64,000 bases of DNA from Calliopum simillimum (Eukaryota; Arthropoda; Insecta; Diptera; Lauxaniidae): NCBI GenBank assembly GCA_951812925.1, contig OX638369.1:27360533-27424532 (forward strand). The letters run 5' to 3'. A program made the position numbers and the translations under genes. Every line of letters begins with the position of its first letter. The first letter of the stretch is position 1. Below, in pieces: positions 11,193-24,100 of this stretch. The notes below the pieces were generated by a model. That model made no database searches. It was not told where the DNA came from and saw only the letters and a list, made by a program, of their open reading frames with translations.

Positions 11193-11524
11193 ATTTATAC
11201 AAAACGACGTTACAATAAAAATCTGTATTTTCTTTTCATAATCCGGACTTCTTTTTTACCATTCTTTGTATACGTACAATAATTTAAATATGTATTAAAA
11301 TTTTTCCTTTGAAATACTAATTAGTTTTTTTCTTTTTTACGCATTAATTGTGTATAACTTTTTTTTTTAAACTAAACTTTGCAGCATTCATTCCAGCTTT
11401 ATAAATTAATTTGCTGCCGTTTTTCGCATGTTGTAAAACTTTAGCATATATATTTTGTATATAATATGTATATATATATATTTTAATAGTAAATTTTATC
11501 GTTTCATTATTCTTTTGTTTCTTT

Positions 11525-11737
11525 TTAAGGCTGCTTCATGAGTAGTATATCTTTTTTTCGTGAATTGATTTTTTGATAAAAATAATTTCTACCAAAATTC
11601 CTTTGCAATTTATATGATTTGCCTTTGAGGAACTTTGTCACGGTCTGCATGTAATTTCGTACATTTTCGTGATCTTCCGGCAGATGTATGGAGATGACTT
11701 CAATCTTGATTTTATCAAAAGGCAACGTTTGGAGTAT
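11525..11737 (-). CDS. S: Star exon 4: C-terminus and stop
   Basis: This terminal coding exon encodes residues 562-631, from [19 protein letters not shown] to [10 protein letters not shown], then a stop at 11525-11527. The acceptor is TTTTCAG at 11738 after TTTCTTAC, a good polypyrimidine tract. The Ile-Glu-Val-Ile-Ser-Ile strand and the following Asn-rich helix fit the last strand and helix of an FkbM-like fold. The segment [18 protein letters not shown] is the expected C-terminal piece. There is no sign of disruption. Confidence 0.93.
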   Translation of the reverse strand: MLQTLPFDKIKIEVISIHLPEDHENVRNYMQTVTKFLKGKSYKLQRNFGRNYFYQKINSRKKDILLMKQP

Positions 11738-11924
11738 CTGAAAAGTAAGAAACTTTCTTAGTTGATGGAGTTGTTTTATTTAATGAATGGGGAAAATAAG
11801 GCTTGAGTACAAAGGTGACGACAGCGTTTCAAAATCACTGAACCAAGTCAGCGTAGAATTTTGGCTCCTCTACAGCAAACACAATATTTAAATATTTTTC
11901 AAGTTTCTCGGAATTGCAACACCC

Positions 11925-11959
<35 letters not shown>

Positions 11960-14900
11960 CTACTCAACCAAAATAAAGCAGCAAGAACGAGTACTCCACA
12001 TCAACATTGAGTAAGAAAACAAAAAAAAATTCATGGGTATTGTAATTCCAAGAAATTTTTGAAATTATTTAAATATTGTGTTTGTTGTAGACAAAAACAA
12101 TTTTTCATGTATGTTATAATTCCGAGAAGTTTTGAAAATTATATAAATATTGTGTTTGTTTTAGATTAGAGTCAAAACAAAAACCATTTTTCATGGGAGT
12201 TGTAATCCCGAGAAGTTTGAAAAATATTGAAATATTTTGCTTGTCGTAGGCGAACCAAAATCGGCTCCCTTTTGTTCTACGCCGACACCCTTGCTCAAAT
12301 ACATAATCTACTGTAACAGGTGTGTACAACTTTCGACGACTATTTCGAGTGATTTTCGAAAAGCCACAGATATCATAGTGCTTCAGACAATATTTGAGTA
12401 TTCGATCATTGAATCATCTAGTCTAAAACTTACCTCCAGCTCATGTCCGTGAACACCAAGACTAAGTAAATCGTAGTCAATACGATTGCATGCCAACATT
12501 ATGCTGTACAATGGAAAGCATTTGACACGTGTATTAAACCATGATGTCTCCTCATCCAGCAGACTATTGATGCGCACATCAGCCTCTTCGTTATGTATGG
12601 TAACCTTTTTTTAACGAGAACAGAGAAAGAGATGAATTAAAAATAAAATTTCAAACGCTTGAAAATCACTCCTCACTCACCTCTTTGGTATGTTCATTTG
12701 GCGACACACATGCGTGCACCACCTGCATGTTATTGTAAAGCGCATTTTGTTTGCGCAGCGCAAAATACCTCTGTGGTTCTGGTTCAACTATGACACCCGC
12801 CCAGTTCAGTGTCCCCGCTAGCCATGGCGCTGTCATCATTTGGCCCATCACACCGGGCAGTGATTGTATGACGGCGCCATTTAATTTTCCACCCACTAAA
12901 TCGGCAACATAATGCGCCATCTCCGGCGTTAACTCATGATGTTCACTAAAGTTAAGATGCTGCTGGTGTTGCTGTTGCTCCGATGCATCGCGATTTTTAA
13001 ATAAATAATGCATAGGATATTTCTTCATGTGGATTTGACGTAGGAATGCAATGAGTTGTGGATCATCTTGCGTCACATTATTCAGTACATATTCTCTGGA
13101 CATATTTATGCGGAATTGTTGATGGCGGATTTCTGGCAAAGAGAGAGAGAGAGAAAAATAATATTAGAAAATTTATTACTTTTAGTATCCAACAATTAAA
13201 TTTGCATTTAAATCATGTTATATGTTGTAGTTTGGAGTTTGGCGCTAGGGGGGAGATAACAGCTCCATATGCATGGAACGGTAGAGTTACCTACTACTTA
13301 CTACGTTACAACTTCTTTTCTTGTTGTAATTGCTGTTGTTACCTCTATGCTTCGTTGACCATAGCAAACAACCATTTCATTTCTTGTTGTTGTTCCACAA
13401 AAACCAAATTAAAGCGGTTGAGCAGTACTATAAATTTGCATTTTATTTTTTTATTCCCCACTAGTTACAATGTAAGTGCTTGTGCTTATGGTATCTTATT
13501 GTATTTAGTGATTAACTTTTCTATAAGAGTCGTTTCTTGAGATCTCCTTTTTGGAAAATTATTAAAATACAAGTTGTTTTAAATCATAACAACTTTGCTG
13601 TTAAAAAGTCTTAAAATGGAAACATCAGAGAAGAGAGAAGTTGAATTACTTGAGTAAATTGAAGGAACAATTTTTTTGCTGGAAAGAATAGCGCCAAGAT
13701 GAACCGGTAAAACCACATTTTCGAAGTTTCAGCTCGTTTCTTTTTGACTACAGATTTGGTTTAAAAACTTGTAACCAGTAAATTGAAGATAATCGAGATG
13801 TCGTAAAATTTATTTGAGATTAAGCTTTTACCTCATGTTTTAAAAGTTTAAATAACACGGTTTTTCGCTCTGGTTTTTTAAGTTATATGTGTTTTTCCCC
13901 ATTAAACTTGATGTGATGATTAAAAAACTATTCTGTTCAAAACACACTTTGAAATATATGGATATATCCGAAAAATCATAATTTAAAATATATTAGTTTT
14001 TCCACACTGGAATTTTTTGATAATTTCAATCAAGAGTGTCAACGTTTAAAAATCACTGAGCCAAGCGCAGTTAGCGTAGGATTTTGGATCGTCCACAACA
14101 AACACAATATTTCAATATTTCCCAAATTTAGCGGAACTACAACACCCATGAAATTTATATATGGTCCAGTGAAATTGAACTTTTCGATCCAACATATAAA
14201 ATCCATAATTTTTTTTTTTTTTTTTAGTCGGACTATTTTGTAGTTTCAAAGAATGCACGAAAATTCGAGACCAATTTCACTGTCGTACAAAAAGTTATTC
14301 AGGCACAAAGGTCGAGAAAATTAGTATCTCGCTTACGCTTATTCCTACAAAAAAATGGTGCTCTACAATTTCATATCAAAAAGTGGAACAAATTGTTTTC
14401 GTACGACCCACAGTTTAGCGGATATCCTATTTTAAGGTATTTTCCGCATACAAGTGTTCATAGTAATATAAATGTTGAGTACTATAACTACGCCTACGTC
14501 ATAGAATCATGGCTGAATTTTTTTCTGGGTATTCTTCTAATAGGGAAAACTAACTTTTGTTTTAGTCAAACCGTCAGAGGTGGTGCCTTCGCGAGATATC
14601 GGGCATAGTTATAGTAATTTGAAAATCAACTTTCAAAAAACTGGTTTTCTCTTCTTTTTGCACCCGATATCTCGCGATGGCACCACCTCTCACGATTTAA
14701 CTAAAACAACACTTAGTATTCTCTATTAGAAAAATACCCACAAAATTCAGCCATGATACTATGACGCAGGCGTAGTTAGTTAGAGTACTTTGAAAATCCA
14801 CATTCATATTACTATATGGGTGATTCTCAGATAAATGTACTTTTTATGTCCTCTGGCGATTTCACCTATACACCTATGACGCTATAAGTTAGAAACTATG

Positions 14901-17900
14901 TTTTTCTAATGGAGCGGATCAATTTTACCACCAAATAATTATTGGTCTACTGTGAAAGTTTGCAAATATACCCCAAATGTCACAAACGTGGCATGTCCTA
15001 CCCCTACTTTTTATACATAAAACGATAAAAAACAAACAAAAAACGGAAATAGAACAAAAAACAAGTAACTACACATATTAAGTAAATACTTGTATGTATG
15101 TATGTATGTATGTATTCTCCTTTAACTCCTAGGAGGAGCATAGGGCCAATATGAAATCTCTCCATTTGTCACGATCCCTTGCGATGACTTTGATCTCTTG
15201 CCACGATTTTCCCGATTCTTGGATTTCCTTTTCCAACGACCTTTTCCAGTTGGTTTTGGGTCTACCACGTCCTCTACTGCCTTGTGGATTCCACTCAAGG
15301 GCCTGGCGACAAACTTCGCTGTGTGGTTTCCGGAGAGTGTGACCAATCCATCCCCATTTGCGCAGCTTGATCTCGTTTGCTATAGCCTTCTGTTTGCATT
15401 TTTGATGTAGCTCGGCATTTGATATAGTGCGAGGCCACCAAACCTTTAATATACGCCTTAAGCATTTGTTGACGAATACTTGCAGCTTGTTTGTTAGTTG
15501 TTCAGTAACAAGCCATGTTTCGCACCCATATAACAAAACCGATTTCACATTCGAATCAAAAATGCGCACTCTCGTTTTGGTGGATATAACGGATGAAGAC
15601 CATATTTTGTTCAGTTGAGCAAACGCGCCTTTTGCTTTTGCTATTCTTGAGTTGATATCCTCTTTTGCTCCACCATCCATGGAGATAATGCTGCCTAGAT
15701 ACGTGAAGCTATCGACGTTTCCGATGTCATCACTGCCAGCTTTAAACGTCATGTCATTGCTTGCGTTTAGCTTCATGCTTTTAGTCTTGGATACGTTGAT
15801 TTTTAGGCCGGCCTTTTGTGATTCCAAGACAAGGTCTTCAATTTTGCTTTGCATATCTGAATGTTTGGACGATAAGAGGCAGATGTCGTCAGCGTAGTCG
15901 AGATCTTCCAGATGTTCGGTAAAGTTCCATTGAATACCCCTTTTGGCCTTTTTAAGAGCTTTATCTAGGATATCATCAAGAACGATAAGGAAGAGTGATG
16001 GTGATAGTAAACACCCCTGTAAATACTTAAGGCTACAATATTCTGAGCTCATCTGCAGTTTTAAATAATTTTTAGAGGGCACGAATTCGAATTGAAAACT
16101 GTCCCCTAGTTTTGAAAAAAAAAAATTTCTTGAAAGCAATATGCTACTACTGCATGGTGCTACTGTTTCAGTCAATGGATTGCAATACATATGCATTAAT
16201 TCTGATCACTATCCATCACCCAAAGGTCATCATGTCCAGACCCGTCCAAAAAGAAATCTGTTTGCGTTTTATAGGGCAGTTTATAAACAAAAACAGTTTT
16301 TTTTTAAAATTATGGTCACAAACGTGGCACTCAGCATGAAACAATACTTTTGTAGGATTTGCAAGCATGACACCAAATTCTTTCGGAAAAATCTTGAACT
16401 CAAAAGCGTGCTTTACAATGAGCGATAAACTACAAAAATGTCACAAACGTGGCGCCTCAAAAATGTCACAAACGTGGCGCATCAAAAATGTCACAAACGT
16501 GGCACTTTTTATCAGTCTGCAAAAAAACATATTTCGATATAAAGTTTGAGTATACAGATGTTTAGTTGAAGGCTATTAATTATGTTTTAATGCAAAAATT
16601 TTTCTACACCATCAGAATCCTGAGTTATCCTTGCTCAAAAGTGAAAAAATCACAGTTTTGACATCAACTTAAAGCTATAGAACAAAAACAACAACAAGTA
16701 AAATTAATTTTCGTCAGTGGATTCAGACAGCCAAATTTATTGTCAACAAGACATAATTTACTGTTTTTCAATTGGATTTCCAGCTTCCGAGTAATAAGCT
16801 TTTAAAGTAAGGATATCTTTCGATAACATACAAAGGATTTTTCGAGACCGATCAAGTTTTATTATTTTTATTAATAACATATTTAATTAAAAAAATTTCG
16901 AGACCTTGCAGGCGATAATCGCATGAAAAATGACAGTTCTATGCTAGATTTAGTGAATGAGCCTGCTAAACTATTGCTTTGCAAATTAACACAAAATTTT
17001 ATCTGTTCATTCACTAAATCTACAATAGAGCCTTATTTTTTCATCCAATTTTAGTCTGCAAGGGCTTAAAACTTTCGTGATAAAATATATTTTTGATAAA
17101 ATTAATAAAACTTACCATTTTTGTTAAATTTTCGGTCCAGAAAATCCTTCGTGTGTTATTGAGAGGTATCCTTTTTTTAAAGTCTTATAATTCGGAAACT
17201 AGGAATCCAATTGAAAAACGGTAAATTATGTCTTGTTGATAATAAGTTCGGCTGTCTGAATCCATTAACAAAAATTAATTTTACTTGTTGCTGTTTTTGT
17301 TAAGTAGATGTCAAAACTGTGATTTTTTCACTTTTGAGCAAGAATAACTCAGGATACTGATGTAATAGAAAAAAATCACGATCAGATTCGTAATTAGGAG
17401 ATCCCAATCCACCATAAACGGCTATAAAAATAGAGGACAGGCAACCACAGTTGATCTTTAGGGCGGTAGGGTATAAAAAAATTAACCACTGGAGACATGA
17501 CACTGTTGCAAAATTGGTCTTGAAGTGTAAATTTGTCATTATATGCAATATATCTCGCATCAAAACGCTTCAAAATCATCATTTTTCCATACTGTGGCTA
17601 AAATGTCACAAACGTGGCAATTTGGTCACAAACGTGGCAGCAAAATTTCTTAATTTCGACGTCAAAGCCGTAAATTTACACTTGTAGTTGATCTACTCAA
17701 AAAGTGAGTTTTAAGAGTGTGTTTACACAAGATATCATGAAGAAACTTGCAAAAATCCAAAAAAAAAATATCTGCCAATTTTACAACTCGAAAAAGCACA
17801 GTTATCTAAGAATCACCCATATACACTTGTATGCGGAAAATACCTTAAAATAGGATATCTCCTAAACTGTGGGTCGTACGAAAACAATTTGCACCATTTT

Positions 17901-18126
17901 CGATATGCTGAGCTACAAAATTGTGGCACTATATTCGGGTATTCTCGACCTTTTGCACCTGATATCTTACGAAGGTACAACCTCTCAGGATTTCACTAGA
18001 ACAAAAGTTCATACCTACTATTGGAAGAATACTCACAAAAAAAATCAGCTTTGATATTATGAGGAGGGCAGCCAAGCACTGGCTCTCCGTCTATTCATAT
18101 CAACATTAACAAAAATGAAATAATTT

Positions 18127-18162
<36 letters not shown>

Positions 18163-21100
18163 GCACACAATTCAAGTTACACAAAACACAAATTATTTTA
18201 AAAGCAAAAACGAATATTGTATTTTGTTTTCGTAACGATTCAAATTTATTTGCTCCTACAAACTACAAACTGATATCAAACTGGCCCTCACTACATCCCT
18301 TTTTCACTAGTTTTGGGCTAATAGTAACCGTGAACTAATATTTTTTGTAGACTTTCACATATTTTTACTGGAGGATCCTTATATGGCAAAGTACATATAC
18401 TGGTTTGTGCTCAGCACAAAACGTGTTAAACAACTATTTAGTCTATTTAGTTTACTAAACTATTTACATACTAATTTTTTTACTATGCTTTTAAATGTAA
18501 AATCATAAACAGTAATTGATTTTAATTTACATATGTCCATACCACACTCTCATATCTGTCTCTTATACTTTGTGCTATAACTTCTCGACAGCAATATATA
18601 GCTTGTAAGCATAAGAATTTTGTTCAATAAAATCAGTCTACGATTGATCTTGAAACCGACGCGTTTTGACTACGTTACATTTTTTTGACAAGGTTTTTTC
18701 TTGAAGCACTCGTTGCGCGTAGATTAAATTTTTGCTATTTCGATAAAGTTTCGTGCGATTAGGAAAACCGACCTGATCCTACACTAACTAAATCGCCTTA
18801 ACCAGGCAAGTAAGAATGGGCTAAAAGTTGCCTTGTTAACTTAAGATAAGCTGTCATACATAATAGGGATAAAAAAATATAAGTTAATCCTAAAATTTAT
18901 CATTATTCCCATAATTTACTTGATTATCACTAATAAAATAAATAATATGAACAAGCAAAATTTTGAGCTCATACTGCAAATGGACTTTAATTAGAAAAAT
19001 TGCTTTGCATGCCACAGAAAAAAAAATACATAAAAACAAAATAAAAAACCCCCTAGCCATAAAATGAACTTTTAAATGGAATTTCAAATATGAGAGTAAC
19101 AATTAAAAAAAAAAGTAAAGGTGGACGCCTTCAAGTTGCCATAAAAGTCATCACTAATTTAAAAGCTTTTTTTTTTGTGTAACAACACTAACACAAATGT
19201 GAAGGTAGGTGCATCTCGAAGGTATAGTTAGTGTATTGTTACAATGTTTTACTAATTATTTTGTTGTTTTTCTTTTTTTTACTTGTTTTCGTTGTAATTT
19301 TTAATTGCCACGAAAAAGTAGTAGAACAAAAAATATTTGTAGCAAATTAAAAATAAACGGGCACAAGGAAAGTGTGAAAATTCTATAAAAACAAAAAAAA
19401 AGCAGAAACTTGAGGCTAACTAAAACTAAAACAAGGTTAATTTAGTAAACATATATTGTTAAATATCAAAGGTAAAATATAACTATAGAACTAACGCGAA
19501 CTTTAGCATTAGGTGAAATCAGCAAAAATCGTATAAAAAACAGTACACGCAAAAAAATGATCCGTAAAAATTGTTTTTCAAATAGCACAAAGCGATAATA
19601 ATCTCGTCAAACATTACGGTTTGTTGCAGTAATTCAATTGCTTTACTGAATTCTCATGAAAAATTAATGGCATGAGAGTAAAATATACGGCTTGAACTTT
19701 AAAAAGTACAGATACAAACAGTGAAAACTATTGAATATAGAAGTGAAAATTTGTCGCATGAAAAAATGCTAGTGGGCTCTGCAATATTTGCTTGGAATAC
19801 ATTTCAATTATTACTGGTTGAGATTGTAAAAAATTTTATTGAAATTTAATTTAAATAAAACAATAAGCTATAGAAATTAAAGTGCTACAGTAGCTCAGTA
19901 GATAGAGCGTCGCCTAGAAACACAAAGGTCTTAAGTTCGATACCAATCAACATAATTTTTTTTTTATTTTTATATTTTGTAAAAAATTTACTGTGTGTAG
20001 TCAGTAAAAAATACGGTTTTTCTTTACGGGCGCACAGTTACTGAAAAAATCAGTAAAAATAACTGGGATTTTCAATGAATTTTTACGGTTTAGTTTTTTC
20101 CGTGTAGTAGGTATAAAAGTAGCAATAGCCAAAGCTGTGTGGAGCAGCAGTAGTGCTTGCTGGTGTTATGAACATGACAGCTAAAACTTTCATTTGATAT
20201 ATTTTCATTGTTTTTTTTTTCTTCAACATTTTTTCGGGTGCTTTTTATTTATTTGCCGTTGGCATGAAAATACGCGAAAAATGTGAAAATTCGTTTATAT
20301 AACATTTGGTCATATAACAATAGAAATGATGTTGTTTTATTTATTATTTTTCTAATTTAGTGGTCATGGTGTGAAAGAATAAACATATTTTTCATTTTGC
20401 AAATTTCAACACATGAAACATGGTTTGCAAAAATATTAACATACACATTTTATGGACCATTAAAATATGGCACATGTTGAGCATTTACATACTTAAATTA
20501 AAAATGTTTATGCCACATGTAAAACAAAAGCGAATGTGGCGTTTTTATTTTATAAGTAGCATACTTTTAGGCAATAAACTATAAAAGAGAGCATGTCACA
20601 TGGAGCCAATAAAAACGGCTCATTTAAATTTAATTATACTAATTTCATGGAAAAATCGTTGCAGTAGATATTTGAAAATACTGATACTTAAGGTGATCAT
20701 TATTTTTCAATTTCATCAAATTCTGATATTGAACCAGTAGTATTTCCGCTAAAGTAAATGCCTAAATTGTGCAGCTAAGCAGAAGCTATTAAAGTAATTA
20801 TTTACTTAAATATGTTGCGAATTATATAGTTAAAACATTACGAAGTAAAGTTAAATAATTTTTAATACCAAGACTATTCCTTAAAACGTGAAAATTGCCT
20901 CGAAAACTTCGTAAATTGTGCACCTGAGTGGAAGCTATTAAAGCAATTATTTACTTAAATATGTTGCGAATCACATAGTTAAAACATTATGAAGTAAAAT
21001 AATATGATTTTAAATACTTAGGCTATTCCTTAAAACGTGTAAATTGTCTTGAACACGTCGTAACTCATAAAACTGTCAACATTATTATTGATTTTGAAAG

Positions 21101-24100
21101 TTCCTACGAATTTACAAGGTTTTCGTGATATTTACAGGAATACTCAAATTAAGAAAATTTTCAAGATAAATTGTAGTACATATTTCGTTTTATTGCAATT
21201 TAAGACAAATTTACCCTTTTGTGTATATTTTCTGCAAAGCACAAGTCAATGAAAACACACGTCTAAGCGATAGGATAGATTGATAGGCCGCACACTGTAT
21301 ATTCGTATATATAAAAAGTCGACCTACTTTTTCAATACTCAATCCAAACGAAACACATTACATTTAACATGATTTTCTTATCATATCAGAATAATCTTCT
21401 GGTGGCAAATAGTAAAATAAAACAGAAAAGAAACTTTATGCTACTCAACTAATTATTATGACTTTGCTATGAAAGATTACACTCCAAAAAATATAGACTG
21501 GAAAACAATACTTAAAGTACACTACGTTTATACTTTTAATTTACTAATATTGAGCCCTAGCTACCAAAAAGACTTCGCAATTTCGGATTTTCATGTTTTG
21601 ATAGAAGTCCTGGAATTACAACACCCATGAAATTTATTTATTTATTTTTTTCCTCGGTTCAACTCCCGCCCAGGCCAAAAACACAAAAAGTTTTTCAACT
21701 TTGCAATTTTTCAATTATAATTAATTTAGTGAAATAAATATAATTATAATTACAATAAAAATAGTCTGATGAGTCTTTGTGGCGAAAGACGAAACATATG
21801 TCACTATAGCCGTGTTTTTAATCCGTTCCTTGATTTGTCATAATTATGTGTTAGAAAATGCATTGATAGATTTATATGTAAATCGATCTTTGCAAATATA
21901 TGACTAAAAAAGTTCAATTAAAAAATCAATTTTTTTCTTTTTTTTTATATATATATATAAGAATCGAACTCAAAGTTGATGTGAAATAGTGGATGTTGTT
22001 GTTTCATGTTGGTTGCGCAGAAAAAACAGCAAAAACAATTTTTCATGGAATGATAATGGCGAGAAATTTTTAAATATTGTGTTTGTTGTAGAAGAGAAAA
22101 AACAAACAACAAAAAACAATATTTCATGGGTGTTGTAGTTCCGAGAAATATGAAAAATATTGAAACATTTTGTTTGATGTAGGCTCAATTGGCTCAATTT
22201 TATTCTACGCTGACACCCCTGTGTTTAAGGGTCCAAGTCGCTGTTATGATCACAGGTCACTGATATCGGTCGCTATTGAATGATTGGAAAATTTATGACT
22301 TTATATCCCGTAAGCTATACAAGTCATATTGTTGAAATTAGGTAGGTACCGTATATAATTTACATTCGGTGCTACGCCCACTTTTTTAACGATTGAATGA
22401 TTAGACACACTTTAACACGCTGTATTTTGCAAACTATGCAAGCTATTTTATTGAAATTTGGTCATTCGATGGTAGAAAAGAAGGCACAATCAAAACAGCG
22501 TCACGCCCAATCTCGCAAACTATACTAGTTATTTTGATGAAACTAAGTGGGCAGGTGCCATAAACAATTAATGATCGCTGGTTAAAAATGGCTGCAATCA
22601 AGCCAAGATCAAGAACAAGAATAAGAATTTCTTTCTAATTTTTAGAAGAACTAACTGCAAAGGCAAAAATAGCTTAAAAATCTTCTCTGAGTGTATCCCA
22701 ACAAAAATCTCGTGTGAAACAAAAACAAAAACTCACGACTGATAAAATGACAGCAAAATCAATATTAAATATTGGAAACAAAAAAATAAAGAACACAATA
22801 GAATTTTAGTTTGAATAAAGTTGTACTGAAACTAATTAGGCGTTTGCATGTTATATCGAGGAAAAACAGGATGTAAGCAAACCCAACAATCGGATAAAAG
22901 TTGGTAAGGTCCTTGTCATGTCATAGAAAATCAAAAAAAAGCAGAAAAAAAACAAGTCAAACCGCCTTGGTGCTTTTTTTCTTACATAACTTATACAAGT
23001 ATTTATTATGAAATTTGTCGAGCGTTCCTTGAAGTTTGTTCGTTTGTCATGAATAATTAAGTATGAAATATTTGGCGGGTTTAATTTAAAGAACGAAAAC
23101 GAAAAAAATTCAAATTGCGGGGTTAAACAGTTTAAGAAATTAAATAAAAAATAACCACCCTAACAGACAAAAGTAACGGTCGAAAAAAACTTCAGCCCTA
23201 TGATTAAAAAGGGGTCATAACAACAACAGGCAGCAGCATTCTTTTGAGCAACCCTTCTTAACGACGAAAACAACGACGACACGTGGGCCAAAAATGTATG
23301 CACTTCAATCGAACGATCGAAGAAATCGCTTAACCACAATTAAATGTAGACATATTTTGCCCTTAAGAATTTCGTAAGTATGTACGTTGGATTATTAGAG
23401 GGTAAGAAAATAAAAAAACAAAAATTAATTGGAACGTGAAAACGCATATGATATAATAATGCTGTGACTGCCTATGGCATTTAATCAATACTTTTTCTTT
23501 AATTTCAATCAATAACCAGTTCCATTAAATTGTATGTATTTCTTTCTTTTTTGTTTTTTGACAAATGAGCCGTTTATTTTGCAAGTGCCTAGGTCCATTT
23601 CGGAGCAAAAGTAATGTCATAATATGAATTAGCTGGCATTTTGTTCAGAACGAATAAAATTGAATTCTGTCTTTACAGAAAATTTACCACATTGTGAGAA
23701 ATTGATGGCGTTATGTTTACAAAATAGTATCGGGCAAAAACCGATTATTACGGCACATAATGTGAATGACATTACTTTTGCCCCGAAATGGACTTAGGCC
23801 ACTTTCAAAATAAACGGCTCAAATAAATATTTAATAGATATTAGTAACTTTCGTAGGTGGAAAGAAAATTTAACAATTTCTGAAATACGATGTAAAAGAA
23901 AAATGGTAAATAACAGGGTTTTGCTAGGCATCCAAAAAAAAAACTCCCAAATTGGTTTAATGGTTCTCGAGTTATTAAGATTTTTTAATTCCCCGGACGT
24001 TGGCTAAGGAGTTTTGAAAAAAAAATGCCACCAAATTTCACCGCCGAGGGAATTTTTTGTAAAACTAATTATCATAAAATCTTACCAGGCAACATATCAA

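Larger units (their letters stand above)
14815..17821. mobile_element. ~3 kb TIR element with internal palindrome, hosting the LINE
   Basis: The ends TATGGGTGATTCTCAGATAA and the complement of TTATCTAAGAATCACCCATA match at 19 of 20 positions. TA flanks each end (14813-14814, 17822-17823), as in Tc1/mariner-type insertion. It interrupts the foldback element whose pieces lie on both sides. It contains the LINE, seven direct copies of GTCACAAACGTGGC and a ~740 bp palindrome. No transposase recognised; the LINE-free length is about 2 kb. Confidence 0.7.
21605..22225. mobile_element. Family X, copy 3, interrupted by the hammerhead SINE
   Basis: The left piece holds GGAATTACAACACCCATGAA (21611-21630). 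The right piece (about 22000-22225) holds two outward modules (TTTTTCATGG, GAGAAATTTTTAAATATTGTG and a second set) and ends TTCTACGCTGACACCCC, the inverted family terminus. The SINE with the ribozyme lies between. Confidence 0.65.

Noticed and set aside
19881..19955. Functional tRNA gene
   Set aside because: Only the D-arm closes properly; the anticodon and acceptor stems do not, and it lies inside a mobile element.
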